A DNA stretch of 64,000 bases from Morganella sibonii. Lineage in GTDB: Bacteria > Pseudomonadota > Gammaproteobacteria > Enterobacterales > Enterobacteriaceae. How positions within the stretch are numbered: the stretch's first letter is position 1; every line of letters starts with the position of its first letter. Below are positions 8,361 through 17,796 of this stretch, piece by piece. The stretch lies in the NCBI RefSeq assembly GCF_040560245.1, contig NZ_JAKMWP010000013.1, one strand, 5' to 3'. The notes beneath the pieces are model-generated. The model saw only the letters and a list, made by a program, of their open reading frames with translations. It had not been told where the DNA came from and ran no database searches. The translations under genes were made by a program, and so were the position numbers.

Positions 8361-10487
8361 ATGAATACGATCTTAATTGGTGGTAAGACACCAGGTGAAA
8401 GTTTCAAAGGTATAGTTGGTATTCTTGCTGATGAAGGATATATCGTTGAGTATGCCGACAACGAACAAAAAATAATTTCAAGTATTGAGAATAACTCCCG
8501 TATCGGTGCAGTATTATTTGATTATAATTTGTACTCCGGTGAGTTAACAGAGAAGATCACACAGTTAAATGAATCTCTGCCTGTATTCCTGTTAAAAACA
8601 GAAGATGATTTAACTAAACTTGACTTCAATTCTATCTGTGAAAATGCTCTGTTTATGGATTGCACTCTGTACTCTGATTTTGATGTTGCAAACCGTATTG
8701 TAAGAGCTATCGATGAATATATCGATGCCATCATGCCGCCTCTGACAAAAGCATTATTTAATTATGTGAAAGAGGATAAATATACGTTCTGTACTCCGGG
8801 ACATATGGGCGGGACAGCTTATCAGAAATCTCCTGTTGGTAGCCTGTTCTATGATTTCTTCGGTGAAAACACCATGAAATCAGATATTTCTATTTCAGTA
8901 GGTGAGCTTGGTTCATTATTGGATCACTCTGGCCCGCATGCTGATGCTGAGAAATATATCGCTGAAACTTTTAATGCCGACCGTAGCTATATCGTTACTA
9001 ACGGTACTTCAACAGCTAATAAAATTGTCGGACAATTTTCAGTACCTGCCGGTAGTACCGCACTTATTGACCGGAACTGTCATAAATCATTAACTCACAT
9101 GCTTATGATGAGTGATATTGTTCCTATTTATCTGAAACCAACACGTAACGCATATGGTATTTTAGGCGGGATTCCTGAGTCTGAATTCACTCGTGAAGCG
9201 ATCGAGCGTAAAGTTGCAGAAACGCCTGAAGCTCAATGGCCTGTTCATGCAGTAATCACAAACTCAACGTATGATGGTCTGTTCTATAATACAGATAAAA
9301 TCAAGAAAACATTAGACGTTAAATCTATTCATTTTGACTCTGCATGGGTTCCTTATACTAATTTCAGCCCTATCTATGACGGCAAAACCGGTATGGGCGG
9401 AAAACGTGTAGAAGGCAAAGTTATTTATGAAACTCAGTCTACTCATAAATTATTAGCTGCATTCTCCCAGGCATCAATGATTCATGTGAAAGGTGACATC
9501 AATACTGATACCTTTAATGAAGCTTATATGATGCAAACATCAACTTCCCCGCATTACGGGATTGTTGCATCAACAGAAGTTGCAGCAGCAATGATGCGTG
9601 GTAATGCCGGGAAACGCTTAATTAAAGATTCCCTGGATCGTGCATTTAAATTCCGTAAAAATATTCAACAGCGTTACAATGAAACTGACAGCTGGTACTT
9701 TAAAGTATGGCAGCCGGAAAATATTGAAAGCGTTGAATGCTGGGAATTAGAACAAAACGAATCATGGCACGGCTTTAAAGATATTGATGCTGACCATATG
9801 TACCTTGACCCAATCAAAGTTACCTTGTTAACTCCGGGGCTGAATAAAGCGGGTCAGTTAGAAAAAACAGGTATTCCTGCATCATTAGTATCTAAGTTCC
9901 TGGATGATCGTGGCATTATCGTTGAAAAAACAGGTCCGTATAATATCTTAGTCTTATTCAGTATCGGTATTGATGATACTAAGGCTATGAGCCTGATTCG
10001 CGGTCTGAACGAATTCAAAGAAATGTATGATAACAATGAGTTGGTTAAGGATGTATTACCAAGTGTTTATGCAAATTCTCCAAGCTTCTATGGTGAAATG
10101 CGTATTCAGGAATTAGCACAAGGTATCCATCAGCTGACTTGTAAACATAATTTACCTGAATTAATGTTCAGTGCGTTTGATATTTTACCAACATTAGTAA
10201 TCAAACCTCAGCAGGCATTCCAGGCCGAATTACGCGGTGAAGTAGAAGAATGTTATATTGAGGATATGGTTGGTAAAGTAAATGCCAACATGATCCTTCC
10301 ATACCCACCAGGAGTTCCTTTAGTTCTTCCGGGTGAAATGATCACTGAAGAAAGCCGCCCTATATTAGACTTCCTGTTAATGTTATGCGAAATCGGTGCC
10401 CATTACCCTGGATTTGAAACTGATATCCATGGTGCTTACCGTCAGGATAACGGACGCTACACTATCAAAGTTGTTAAACAGAAATAA
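8361..10487 (+). CDS. cadA: Inducible lysine decarboxylase
   Basis: 708 residues (E. coli CadA 715). The N-terminal wing domain (about 1-125) is diverged. The PLP fold-type I core follows with FCTPGHMGGTAYQKSPVG, SDISISVGELGSLLDHSGPH, VTNGTSTANK and the PLP lysine in QSTHKLLAAFSQ (K363). The C-terminal segment ends HYPGFETDIHGAYRQDNGRY. It decarboxylates lysine to cadaverine and CO2, consuming a cytoplasmic proton in acid response. Nearly identical motifs to CadA, rather than ornithine decarboxylase SpeF, and the CadB partner fix the assignment. Ends at a strong hairpin. Lysine decarboxylation is an uncommon, variable trait in Morganella, fitting an acquired module. Confidence 0.96.
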   Translation: MNTILIGGKTPGESFKGIVGILADEGYIVEYADNEQKIISSIENNSRIGAVLFDYNLYSGELTEKITQLNESLPVFLLKTEDDLTKLDFNSICENALFMDCTLYSDFDVANRIVRAIDEYIDAIMPPLTKALFNYVKEDKYTFCTPGHMGGTAYQKSPVGSLFYDFFGENTMKSDISISVGELGSLLDHSGPHADAEKYIAETFNADRSYIVTNGTSTANKIVGQFSVPAGSTALIDRNCHKSLTHMLMMSDIVPIYLKPTRNAYGILGGIPESEFTREAIERKVAETPEAQWPVHAVITNSTYDGLFYNTDKIKKTLDVKSIHFDSAWVPYTNFSPIYDGKTGMGGKRVEGKVIYETQSTHKLLAAFSQASMIHVKGDINTDTFNEAYMMQTSTSPHYGIVASTEVAAAMMRGNAGKRLIKDSLDRAFKFRKNIQQRYNETDSWYFKVWQPENIESVECWELEQNESWHGFKDIDADHMYLDPIKVTLLTPGLNKAGQLEKTGIPASLVSKFLDDRGIIVEKTGPYNILVLFSIGIDDTKAMSLIRGLNEFKEMYDNNELVKDVLPSVYANSPSFYGEMRIQELAQGIHQLTCKHNLPELMFSAFDILPTLVIKPQQAFQAELRGEVEECYIEDMVGKVNANMILPYPPGVPLVLPGEMITEESRPILDFLLMLCEIGAHYPGFETDIHGAYRQDNGRYTIKVVKQK

Positions 10488-10506
10488 TTTTTGATATAAG
10501 CCTCTC

Positions 10507-10540
10507 TATGGCCGCCTCATTTGAGGTGGCCATATACTTC
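10507..10540 (+). terminator. Rho-independent terminator after cadA
   Basis: 13-bp stem with one G/A mismatch (tatggccgcctca / tgaggtggccata), 2-nt loop, followed by a pyrimidine-rich stretch, 20 bp after the cadA stop. Confidence 0.8.
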
Positions 10541-10673
10541 TTTAATTTAGCTAAAATCGTTTATTTTTAATATAATTTTCAGATCTTCCTCTGTATTTTT
10601 GCAGAGAATATTATTTAATCTCTTCTTTTTTATACAATTTATATCACTATCTATTTATATAGAGGTAAGATAT

Positions 10674-10781
10674 ATGCTGAAGCTAACCCGGTTAGTCAAT
10701 AATATTCCATTTAAAACCCGTTTGATTATACTTGGCTTAATTTTTGTGGTTGTCGGATCGTTGCTGATAATAAACGGATAG
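10674..10781 (+). CDS. 35-residue putative small membrane protein
   Basis: The ATG at 10674 has AGAGG eight bases upstream, a good ribosome site. The product has a basic amphipathic head (MLKLTRLVNN...KTR) followed by one hydrophobic helix (LIILGLIFVVVGSLLIING), the layout of a single-pass small membrane protein. Unknown family. It lies downstream of the cadA terminator at the end of the AT-rich module and could be a small stress or toxin-like peptide. The ribosome site and topology are the only evidence. Confidence 0.45.
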   Translation: MLKLTRLVNNIPFKTRLIILGLIFVVVGSLLIING

Positions 10782-11418
10782 ATTAATTTAATGTTGATAA
10801 ATAGTTTTTATTGTTTGTAAAAATAATCAATATATTTAAAAAACATCTTATTATCAGATAGATATGCTGTTAATGGTGCTGATGGCTTGATCCGGATTAG
10901 CCATAAATAAAATATCTTATATTTATTATTTACTATTCTTTTTCTTTATTCGGTAATATATCTGTTATCAATAAAGTTTTCAGTGTAATAATCTTTGTTG
11001 TTGTTATCAGTTCCTCACGCTATAAGCATATTAATAAAAAGTCCCGCCCATCTTCATATATCTTCATCCATATTATAAGTTCCCCCGGGGAAGTCGGTGA
11101 AGCCGGTATATCCGAAGTCTGCTTTTATAACCGGAAAGCGTACAGAATGCGGTATTTCCGCTTGCTATTCATTGTGCTAATCGGGTTTAATAGGTCACTT
11201 CCGCTGTTGCGCAATACCTGTAATTAAAACGATTTAGTCAGCGAAATTGCCGTCTGTGCGAAGTGTTGTTTCTGTTCTCAGACAAGCCTCACCTGACGTC
11301 TTTCCGCTGCCTTTTTAATGCTGACCTTTTGCCTCTGACCGGTGATAAGGATTGCCATCCGTGCGCGGCACTGCGAAAATACCCTGTATCTGCTTTTTAT
11401 CCGAACCTGGAGTAGACA
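10782..11418. other. Intergenic junction between the AT-rich module and the tktA block
   Basis: About 640 bp. AT-rich up to roughly 11050, then core-like composition, so the right boundary of the acquired segment is probably near 11.0-11.1 kb. I found no copy of the tRNA-Asp 3' end here that would mark an attachment site. The promoter of tktA must lie in the right part. Confidence 0.55.
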
Positions 11419-13413
11419 ATGACCTCTCGTAAAACGCTTGCTAATGCGATTCGCTTCCTGAGTATGGATGCGGTGCAAAAGGCAAATTCCGGACATCCCG
11501 GCGCACCAATGGGTATGGCTGATATCGCGGAAGTACTGTGGCGCGACTATCTGAAGCACAACCCGTCAAATCCGCACTGGAGTGATCGTGACCGCTTTGT
11601 GCTGTCAAACGGCCACGGATCCATGCTGATTTACAGCCTGCTGCACCTTACCGGGTATGATGTATCGATGGATGACTTAAAAGCCTTCCGTCAGCTGCAT
11701 TCCAAAACCCCGGGCCATCCTGAATACGGTTATACCCCCGGAGTGGAAACCACCACCGGGCCGTTAGGCCAGGGTATCGCAAATGCTGTCGGTTTTGCTG
11801 TGGCAGAACAGACACTGGCGGCGCAGTTCAACCGTCCGGGGCACGATATTGTTGATCATCACACCTACGTCTTTATGGGCGACGGCTGTATGATGGAAGG
11901 GATTTCCCACGAGGCCTGCTCTCTGGCCGGTACCCTGAAACTGGGTAAACTGGTTGCTTTCTACGATGACAACGGCATTTCTATCGACGGTAATGTTCAG
12001 GGCTGGTTTACTGATGATACCGCCAAACGGTTTGAGGCTTACGGCTGGCACGTCGTGCACGGTATTGATGGCCACAATCCGGATCAGATCAAAGCAGCAG
12101 TTGAAGACGCTAAAGCTGTCACTGACAAACCATCTCTGCTGATATGCAAAACGGTAATTGGTTTCGGTTCTCCGAAGAAAGCCGGTACAGCGGATGCACA
12201 CGGTTCTCCGCTGGGTGACGCTGAAATTGCTGCCACACGTAAAGCACTGAACTGGCCGTATGCGCCGTTTGAAATCCCGCAGGAAATTTACACAGAGTGG
12301 GATGCAAAAAAAACCGGTGCTGTCGCTGAATCTGAGTGGGATGTGAAATTCGCTCATTACGAAAAAGCCTTCCCTGAACTGGCCCGCGAATACCGCCGCC
12401 GTGTAAACGGTGAACTGCCTGCGCAGTGGGAAGCTGATGCAAATGCCTTTATTCAGAATCTCCAGGACAACCCGGCCAGCATTGCCAGCCGCAAAGCATC
12501 ACAAAATGCACTGGAAGCATTCGGTAAAGTGCTGCCTGAATTTATGGGCGGTTCCGCTGACCTGGCACCGAGTAACCTGACCATGTGGTCCGGCTCTGCG
12601 CCAATCAATGAAGATAAAGCGGGTAACTACATCCATTACGGCGTGCGCGAGTTCGGCATGTCTGCCATCATGAACGGTATCGCTCTGCACGGCGGTTTCA
12701 TTCCTTACGGCGCGACCTTCCTGATGTTCGTTGAATATGCCCGTAACGCGGTGCGTATGGCGGCACTGATGAAGATCCGCAGCATCTTTGTTTACACTCA
12801 TGACTCTATCGGTCTGGGTGAAGACGGCCCGACTCACCAGCCGGTTGAGCAGATCGCCAGCCTGCGTGTGACACCAAACATGAGCACATGGCGTCCGTGT
12901 GACCAGGTGGAATCCGCTGTGGCGTGGAAATATGCGATTGAGCGTAAAAACGGCCCGACATCCCTGATCTTCTCCCGCCAGAATCTGGCACAGCAGCCGC
13001 GTACCGCGCAGCAGCTGGCTGATATCGAAAAAGGGGCGTATATCCTGAAAGATTGCGCAGGTCAGCCGGACGTGATCCTGATTGCCACCGGTTCTGAAGT
13101 GGAACTGGCCGTGAAAGCATACGAGCAGCTGACAGCCGAAGGCCGTAAAGCGCGTGTGGTATCTATGCCGTCCACTGATGCATTCGATAAACAGGATGCG
13201 GCGTACCGTGAATCTGTTCTGCCGTCAGCGGTGACAGCACGAGTTGCTGTTGAAGCGGGTATTGCGGATTACTGGTTCAAATACACCGGTATGCAGGGTG
13301 CCATCGTCGGCATGCATTCATTCGGTGAATCTGCACCTGCCGGTCAGCTGTTCAGTGAGTTTGGTTTCACTGTTGAGAACGTGGTTTCTCAGGCGAAAGC
13401 CCTGCTGAAATAA
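11419..13413 (+). CDS. tktA: Transketolase
   Basis: 664 residues, family-typical. Thiamine-diphosphate enzyme of the pentose phosphate pathway that moves two-carbon ketol units between sugar phosphates. Visible motifs are SGHPGAPMGMAD, the TPP motif beginning GDGCMMEG and extending to DDNGISIDG, the transketolase signature GGSADLAPSN, and THDSIGLGEDGPTHQP around the pyrimidine-binding domain. GGAG precedes the ATG. Followed by a strong terminator. A second, tktB-like copy is not in the window, so A versus B is assigned by the nearby epd-pgk-fbaA block. Confidence 0.95.
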   Translation: MTSRKTLANAIRFLSMDAVQKANSGHPGAPMGMADIAEVLWRDYLKHNPSNPHWSDRDRFVLSNGHGSMLIYSLLHLTGYDVSMDDLKAFRQLHSKTPGHPEYGYTPGVETTTGPLGQGIANAVGFAVAEQTLAAQFNRPGHDIVDHHTYVFMGDGCMMEGISHEACSLAGTLKLGKLVAFYDDNGISIDGNVQGWFTDDTAKRFEAYGWHVVHGIDGHNPDQIKAAVEDAKAVTDKPSLLICKTVIGFGSPKKAGTADAHGSPLGDAEIAATRKALNWPYAPFEIPQEIYTEWDAKKTGAVAESEWDVKFAHYEKAFPELAREYRRRVNGELPAQWEADANAFIQNLQDNPASIASRKASQNALEAFGKVLPEFMGGSADLAPSNLTMWSGSAPINEDKAGNYIHYGVREFGMSAIMNGIALHGGFIPYGATFLMFVEYARNAVRMAALMKIRSIFVYTHDSIGLGEDGPTHQPVEQIASLRVTPNMSTWRPCDQVESAVAWKYAIERKNGPTSLIFSRQNLAQQPRTAQQLADIEKGAYILKDCAGQPDVILIATGSEVELAVKAYEQLTAEGRKARVVSMPSTDAFDKQDAAYRESVLPSAVTARVAVEAGIADYWFKYTGMQGAIVGMHSFGESAPAGQLFSEFGFTVENVVSQAKALLK

Positions 13414-13432
13414 TCTGCTGATACAGATTCTG

Positions 13433-13472
13433 AAAGCGCATTCCGGTTTTTTTGACCGAATGCGCTTTTTTT
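13433..13472 (+). terminator. Rho-independent terminator after tktA
   Basis: Inverted repeat aaagcgcattccggt / accgaatgcgcttt with one bulged base, followed by a T-run, 20 bp after the tktA stop. Confidence 0.88.
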
Positions 13473-13678
13473 ATCTTTGCCTGTCTGACTTTCTTGCGAT
13501 CTTTTTTCATTTAGCATAACCTGTCTTTAGTAAGCTGAACCGTTTCAGTCGCAGGGGTATTCAGATTGTGCCGCACGGGATAAAAAAGATTGCGGTTTCT
13601 ATGATAAATACCCCGTACAAAAACCCGTGAGTCCGTTATTCTTAGTTCGCTGATAATTTGGCTATTTCTGAGGATACT

Positions 13679-14701
13679 ATGACAATAAAAATTGCAATCA
13701 ACGGGTTTGGGCGAATCGGGCGGAGTGTGCTGCGGGCGTTGTATGAAACCGGGCGTAATACGCAGATTACCGTTGTTGCTATTAACGAACTGGCGGATTC
13801 CGAAGGTATTGCACACTTACTTCAATATGACACAAGCCACGGACGCTTTTTTAAACCGGTGAAGCTGACAGATAAAAATACACTGAAAGTCGGCGATGAC
13901 ACGATCCGCATCCTGCATGAAGCGGATATTCATCAGCTTCCCTGGGCGGAACTCGGTGTGGATGTGGTACTTGATTGCAGCGGCGTGTACGGTTCCCGTG
14001 ATGACGGGCTCGCACATATTGCGGGCGGCGCGAAAAAAGTCCTGTTTTCCCATCCCGGCGGTAATGACCTGGATGCGACCATTGTCTACGGTGTTAACCA
14101 TAATACACTGACTGCACAGGATAAAATTGTATCGAACGCGTCCTGTACCACCAACTGCATCATTCCGGTGATAAAATTACTGGATGAGGGATTCGGTATC
14201 GAATCCGGTACGGTGACCACTATTCACGCGGCGATGAATGATCAGCCGGTGATTGATGCTTATCACAGTGATTTACGGCGCACGCGGGCGGCCGGGCACT
14301 CCATCATTCCGGTGGATACCAAACTGGCGGCGGGGATCAGGCGTATTTTCCCTAAATTTGAAGATCATTTTGAGGCGATTTCAGTCCGGGTGCCTACAAT
14401 TAATGTGACGGCGATTGATTTGAGCGTTACCGTCAAAAGTAATGTCACCACGCAGGATGTAAACCGCCTTCTGCAAAACGCAGCGACGGGGGCATTTCGT
14501 GGTATAGTGGACTACACAGAGTTACCGTTAGTCTCGGCGGATTTTAACCATGATCCGCACAGTGCTATCGTTGACGGCACACAGACCCGCGTCAGCGGAC
14601 AGCATCTGATAAAAATGCTGGTCTGGTGCGATAACGAATGGGGCTTTGCGAACCGTATGCTGGATACCACTCTGGTAATGGCTGAGGCGGGTTTTCACTG
14701 A
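13679..14701 (+). CDS. epd: D-erythrose-4-phosphate dehydrogenase
   Basis: 340 residues. A GAPDH-family Rossmann enzyme that oxidises erythrose-4-phosphate to 4-phosphoerythronate for pyridoxal phosphate synthesis. It begins MTIKIAINGFGRIGRSVLRA and has the catalytic cysteine in SNASCTTNC and the VWCDNEWGFANRM tail. The seven-codon upstream extension (13658) is rejected because the ATG at 13679 has GAGG at the right distance and the family start. First gene of the epd-pgk-fbaA cluster. Confidence 0.95.
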   Translation: MTIKIAINGFGRIGRSVLRALYETGRNTQITVVAINELADSEGIAHLLQYDTSHGRFFKPVKLTDKNTLKVGDDTIRILHEADIHQLPWAELGVDVVLDCSGVYGSRDDGLAHIAGGAKKVLFSHPGGNDLDATIVYGVNHNTLTAQDKIVSNASCTTNCIIPVIKLLDEGFGIESGTVTTIHAAMNDQPVIDAYHSDLRRTRAAGHSIIPVDTKLAAGIRRIFPKFEDHFEAISVRVPTINVTAIDLSVTVKSNVTTQDVNRLLQNAATGAFRGIVDYTELPLVSADFNHDPHSAIVDGTQTRVSGQHLIKMLVWCDNEWGFANRMLDTTLVMAEAGFH

Positions 14702-14770
14702 GGGACGGCGTGCCCCGGCAGAAAATTGAACACAATTTAACTGATAAGAGAATCAACAAGAGGATTCACC

Positions 14771-15934
14771 ATGTCCGTAATTAAGATGACCGATCTGGAT
14801 CTGGCGGGTAAACGTATTTTTATCCGTGCTGACCTGAACGTTCCTGTCAAAGATGGCAAAGTTACCTCTGATGCACGTATCCGTGCCTCGCTCCCGACAA
14901 TCGAAGCCGCACTGAAACAGGGTGCCAAAGTCATGGTGACCTCTCACCTCGGCCGTCCGGTTGAAGGGGAATACAACGAAGAGTTTTCACTGAAACCGGT
15001 TGTTGATTATCTGGCAGATAAACTGAGCTGCCCGGTGCGCCTGGAAAAAGATTACCTCAACGGCCTGGAACTGAATGCCGGTGAGCTGGTGGTGCTGGAA
15101 AACGTCCGCTTTAACAAAGGCGAGAAAAAAGACGACGAAACCCTGTCTAAACAGTACGCTGCTCTGTGCGATATTTTTGTGATGGATGCTTTCGGTACTG
15201 CACACCGCGCCCAGGCATCGACTCACGGCGTGGCAAAATTTGCCCCTGTCGCCTGTGCCGGCCCGCTGTTATGGGCGGAGCTGGATGCACTCGGCAAAGC
15301 ACTGGGTAACCCGGCACGTCCGATGGTCGCGATTGTCGGCGGCTCCAAAGTCTCCACCAAACTGACGGTTCTGGATTCTCTGTCCAAAATCGCGGATCAG
15401 ATCATCGTCGGCGGCGGTATCGCCAACACCTTTATCGCAGCGGAAGGGCACAATGTCGGCCGTTCACTGTATGAAGATGACCTGATCCCTGAAGCAAAAA
15501 AATTACTCAGCACCTGTGATATCCCGGTTCCGGTTGATGTCCGCGTGGCGACTGAGTTCTCTGAAACCGCAGAAGCGGTACTGAAATCAGCCAATGACAT
15601 CAAAGATGATGAGCAGGTACTGGATATCGGTGACGAATCCGCATACCACCTGGCTGAAATCCTGAAAAATGCCAAAACGATTCTGTGGAATGGTCCGGTC
15701 GGCGTGTTTGAGTTCCCTAACTTCCGTAAAGGAACTGAAATCGTGGCTAACGCGATTGCTGACAGTGACGCATTCTCTATCGCAGGCGGCGGTGATACCC
15801 TGGCTGCTATCGATTTATTCGGCATTGCGGATAAAATTTCCTACATCTCTACCGGCGGCGGCGCATTCCTGGAATTCGTCGAAGGCAAAAAACTGCCTGC
15901 CGTTGTGATGCTGGAAGAGCGTGCAAAACAGTAA
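14771..15934 (+). CDS. pgk: Phosphoglycerate kinase
   Basis: 387 residues, the expected length. Catalyses ADP + 1,3-bisphosphoglycerate to ATP + 3-phosphoglycerate in glycolysis. Signature RIFIRADLNVPV near the N-terminus, TSHLGRP, the inter-domain IVGGSKVSTK and the nucleotide-binding IAGGGDTLAAID and STGGGAFLEF near the C-terminus. GAGG precedes the ATG. Second gene of epd-pgk-fbaA. Confidence 0.97.
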   Translation: MSVIKMTDLDLAGKRIFIRADLNVPVKDGKVTSDARIRASLPTIEAALKQGAKVMVTSHLGRPVEGEYNEEFSLKPVVDYLADKLSCPVRLEKDYLNGLELNAGELVVLENVRFNKGEKKDDETLSKQYAALCDIFVMDAFGTAHRAQASTHGVAKFAPVACAGPLLWAELDALGKALGNPARPMVAIVGGSKVSTKLTVLDSLSKIADQIIVGGGIANTFIAAEGHNVGRSLYEDDLIPEAKKLLSTCDIPVPVDVRVATEFSETAEAVLKSANDIKDDEQVLDIGDESAYHLAEILKNAKTILWNGPVGVFEFPNFRKGTEIVANAIADSDAFSIAGGGDTLAAIDLFGIADKISYISTGGGAFLEFVEGKKLPAVVMLEERAKQ

Positions 15935-15956
15935 CAGTCATAATCAGATGACAACA

Positions 15957-15978
15957 ACGGGCGGTGCAGGCCGCCCGT
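15957..15978 (+). promoter_or_regulatory. Intercistronic hairpin between pgk and fbaA
   Basis: 8-bp perfect stem (acgggcgg / ccgcccgt), 6-nt loop, no following T-run. More likely an RNA stabiliser or processing element separating pgk and fbaA messages than a terminator. Confidence 0.5.
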
Positions 15979-16013
15979 GACAACTTCCGAAAGACCAATA
16001 CAGGAAATTTGAC

Positions 16014-17090
16014 ATGTCTAAAGTTTTTGATTTTGTAAAACCCGGTGTCGTCACTGGCGATGATGTTCAGAAAATCTTTGCGGTAGCCAAAGAAAATAAT
16101 TTTGCACTGCCAGCGGTAAACTGCGTCGGGACAGACTCGATCAACGCCGTATTGGAAGCGGCGGCCAAAGTCCGTGCTCCTGTTATTGTTCAGTTCTCAA
16201 ACGGCGGTGCCGCATTTATCGCCGGTAAAGGTTTCAAAGGCGAAGGTCAGCAGTCTGCTGTTCTGGGTGCAATCTCCGGTGCGCATCATGTGCATCAGAT
16301 GGCAGAATATTACGGCGTGCCGGTCATTCTGCATACTGACCACTGTGCGAAGAAATTACTGCCGTGGTTAGACGGCCTGCTGGACGCCGGTGAGAAACAC
16401 TTTGCCGCGACCGGTAAACCACTGTTCTCTTCTCACATGATCGACCTGTCAGAAGAGTCACTGGAAGAAAACATTGAGATTTGCAGCAAGTACCTGACGC
16501 GTATGGCGAAAATCGGTATGACCCTGGAAATCGAACTGGGCTGCACCGGTGGTGAGGAAGACGGCGTGGATAACTCCCACCTCGATAACTCCGCACTGTA
16601 TACCCAGCCGGAAGATGTCGCGTATGCCTATGAAAAACTGAATGCCATCAGCCCGCGTTTCACTATCGCGGCATCATTCGGTAACGTGCACGGCGTTTAC
16701 AAGCCGGGTAACGTGCAGTTAACACCGAAAATTCTGCGTAACTCTCAGGACTATGTTTCTGAGAAATATAACCTGCCGCACAACAGCCTGGATTTCGTAT
16801 TCCACGGCGGTTCCGGTTCAACTGCGGAAGAAATCAAAGAAGCAGTGGGTTACGGTGTGGTGAAAATGAATATCGATACCGATACTCAGTGGGCAACCTG
16901 GGAAGGTATCCTGCACTACTACCAGAAAAATGAAGGTTATCTGCAGGGCCAGCTGGGCAACCCGGAAGGCCGGGACAAGCCGAACAAAAAATACTATGAC
17001 CCGCGTGCATGGTTACGTGCCGGTCAGCAGACAATGATCGAACGTTTGGAAAAAGCATTCAAAGAACTGAACTGCGTTAACGTTCTGTAA
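16014..17090 (+). CDS. fbaA: Fructose-bisphosphate aldolase, class II
   Basis: 358 residues. Zinc-dependent aldolase cleaving fructose-1,6-bisphosphate to dihydroxyacetone phosphate and glyceraldehyde-3-phosphate. Metal ligands and signatures are visible: ILHTDHCAKK, ELGCTGGEEDGVDN, FGNVHGVYKPG and FHGGSGS. AGGAAAT precedes the ATG. The last core gene before the tellurite locus; the mscS gene that follows fbaA in E. coli is absent here. Confidence 0.97.
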   Translation: MSKVFDFVKPGVVTGDDVQKIFAVAKENNFALPAVNCVGTDSINAVLEAAAKVRAPVIVQFSNGGAAFIAGKGFKGEGQQSAVLGAISGAHHVHQMAEYYGVPVILHTDHCAKKLLPWLDGLLDAGEKHFAATGKPLFSSHMIDLSEESLEENIEICSKYLTRMAKIGMTLEIELGCTGGEEDGVDNSHLDNSALYTQPEDVAYAYEKLNAISPRFTIAASFGNVHGVYKPGNVQLTPKILRNSQDYVSEKYNLPHNSLDFVFHGGSGSTAEEIKEAVGYGVVKMNIDTDTQWATWEGILHYYQKNEGYLQGQLGNPEGRDKPNKKYYDPRAWLRAGQQTMIERLEKAFKELNCVNVL

Positions 17091-17110
17091 TTTGTTGCGT
17101 GAATAACAAA

Positions 17111-17141
17111 ACCGCCCGGTATTTTACCGGGCGGTTTTTTT
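17111..17141 (+). terminator. Rho-independent terminator after fbaA
   Basis: Perfect 10-bp stem accgcccggt / accgggcggt with a 4-nt loop and seven T residues. It lies between the convergent fbaA and terW stops and may serve both. Confidence 0.92.
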
Positions 17142-17148
17142 GTATGAA

Positions 17149-17631
17149 TTATTTTTTCTGCTGGCTTTCATTACGCCGGATTATCGATTCAATTAACTCA
17201 TCGATATGAAGATTGACCAGCATTTCAACCGCATCACTGCGGGTTTTGCCGGAAAGAAGTGACAGGTGGTTAATTTTTCTGACTGTTGTGCCGGTCAGCG
17301 ATAATGACACGGCTTTCTTTTTCTCTTTATCCAGTGACACTTTCCCGCGGTAATACACGGATTTCGGACTTTCATTGCTGTTCAGTTCTTCACTGAGTTT
17401 CTTCAGTGTTTTGCGATCCAGTGTACCGGCATCCGTCATCTCATAGGTATGTGACGCTTTCCGGTAGCGGATTTCGGCTGACCAGGTATCACGTAACTCT
17501 TTGAATGTACGGGTCAGTGTTGCCTCTGAGCAGCGGAGTGTCGCCAGGATCTCATCTGACGGAACCGGTTTTCCGGGGCCGAGCAGGGTTGCCAGGGTGA
17601 ATAAACGAACCTGTCGTGTGCTTAGTTGCAT
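17149..17631 (-). CDS. terW: TerW-family transcriptional regulator
   Basis: 160 residues from the ATG at 17631 (MQLSTRQVRLFTLATLLG). A nine-codon longer frame exists, but this start matches the known TerW N-terminus. The first half looks like a winged helix-turn-helix (SDEILATLRCSEATLTRTFKELRD). The C-terminal part (VSLSLTGTTVRKINHLSLLSGKTRSDAVE) resembles a ribbon-helix-helix. TerW binds the ter promoter region and regulates the tellurite/stress operon. It follows the minus-strand biosynthetic operon, separated by 165 bp, so it may have its own promoter. Confidence 0.85.
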   Translation of the reverse strand: MQLSTRQVRLFTLATLLGPGKPVPSDEILATLRCSEATLTRTFKELRDTWSAEIRYRKASHTYEMTDAGTLDRKTLKKLSEELNSNESPKSVYYRGKVSLDKEKKKAVSLSLTGTTVRKINHLSLLSGKTRSDAVEMLVNLHIDELIESIIRRNESQQKK

Positions 17632-17796
17632 AGTCTGGGGACACCTGTATAAAAACAAAGAGACTGAGTAACGATTATCGCGGAACAGCCTGCGCCGCAG
17701 ATAACTGTACTATTTAATCAGCAAGCCAGAATATATCAAGGCACTCAGATATAATAGTACCGGATATTCTGCCTGATGATATTTTTGTCTGCAATA

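Noticed and set aside
8361..10487. Ornithine decarboxylase (speF) and potE for the 7-10.5 kb pair
   Set aside because: Signature segments and length agree with CadA/CadB, and the synthetase and regulator next to them are lysine related.
2684..11050. Classical tRNA-Asp integrative island with att repeats
   Set aside because: No integrase and no second copy of the tRNA-Asp 3' end was found at the right boundary, so only a horizontally acquired segment can be claimed.
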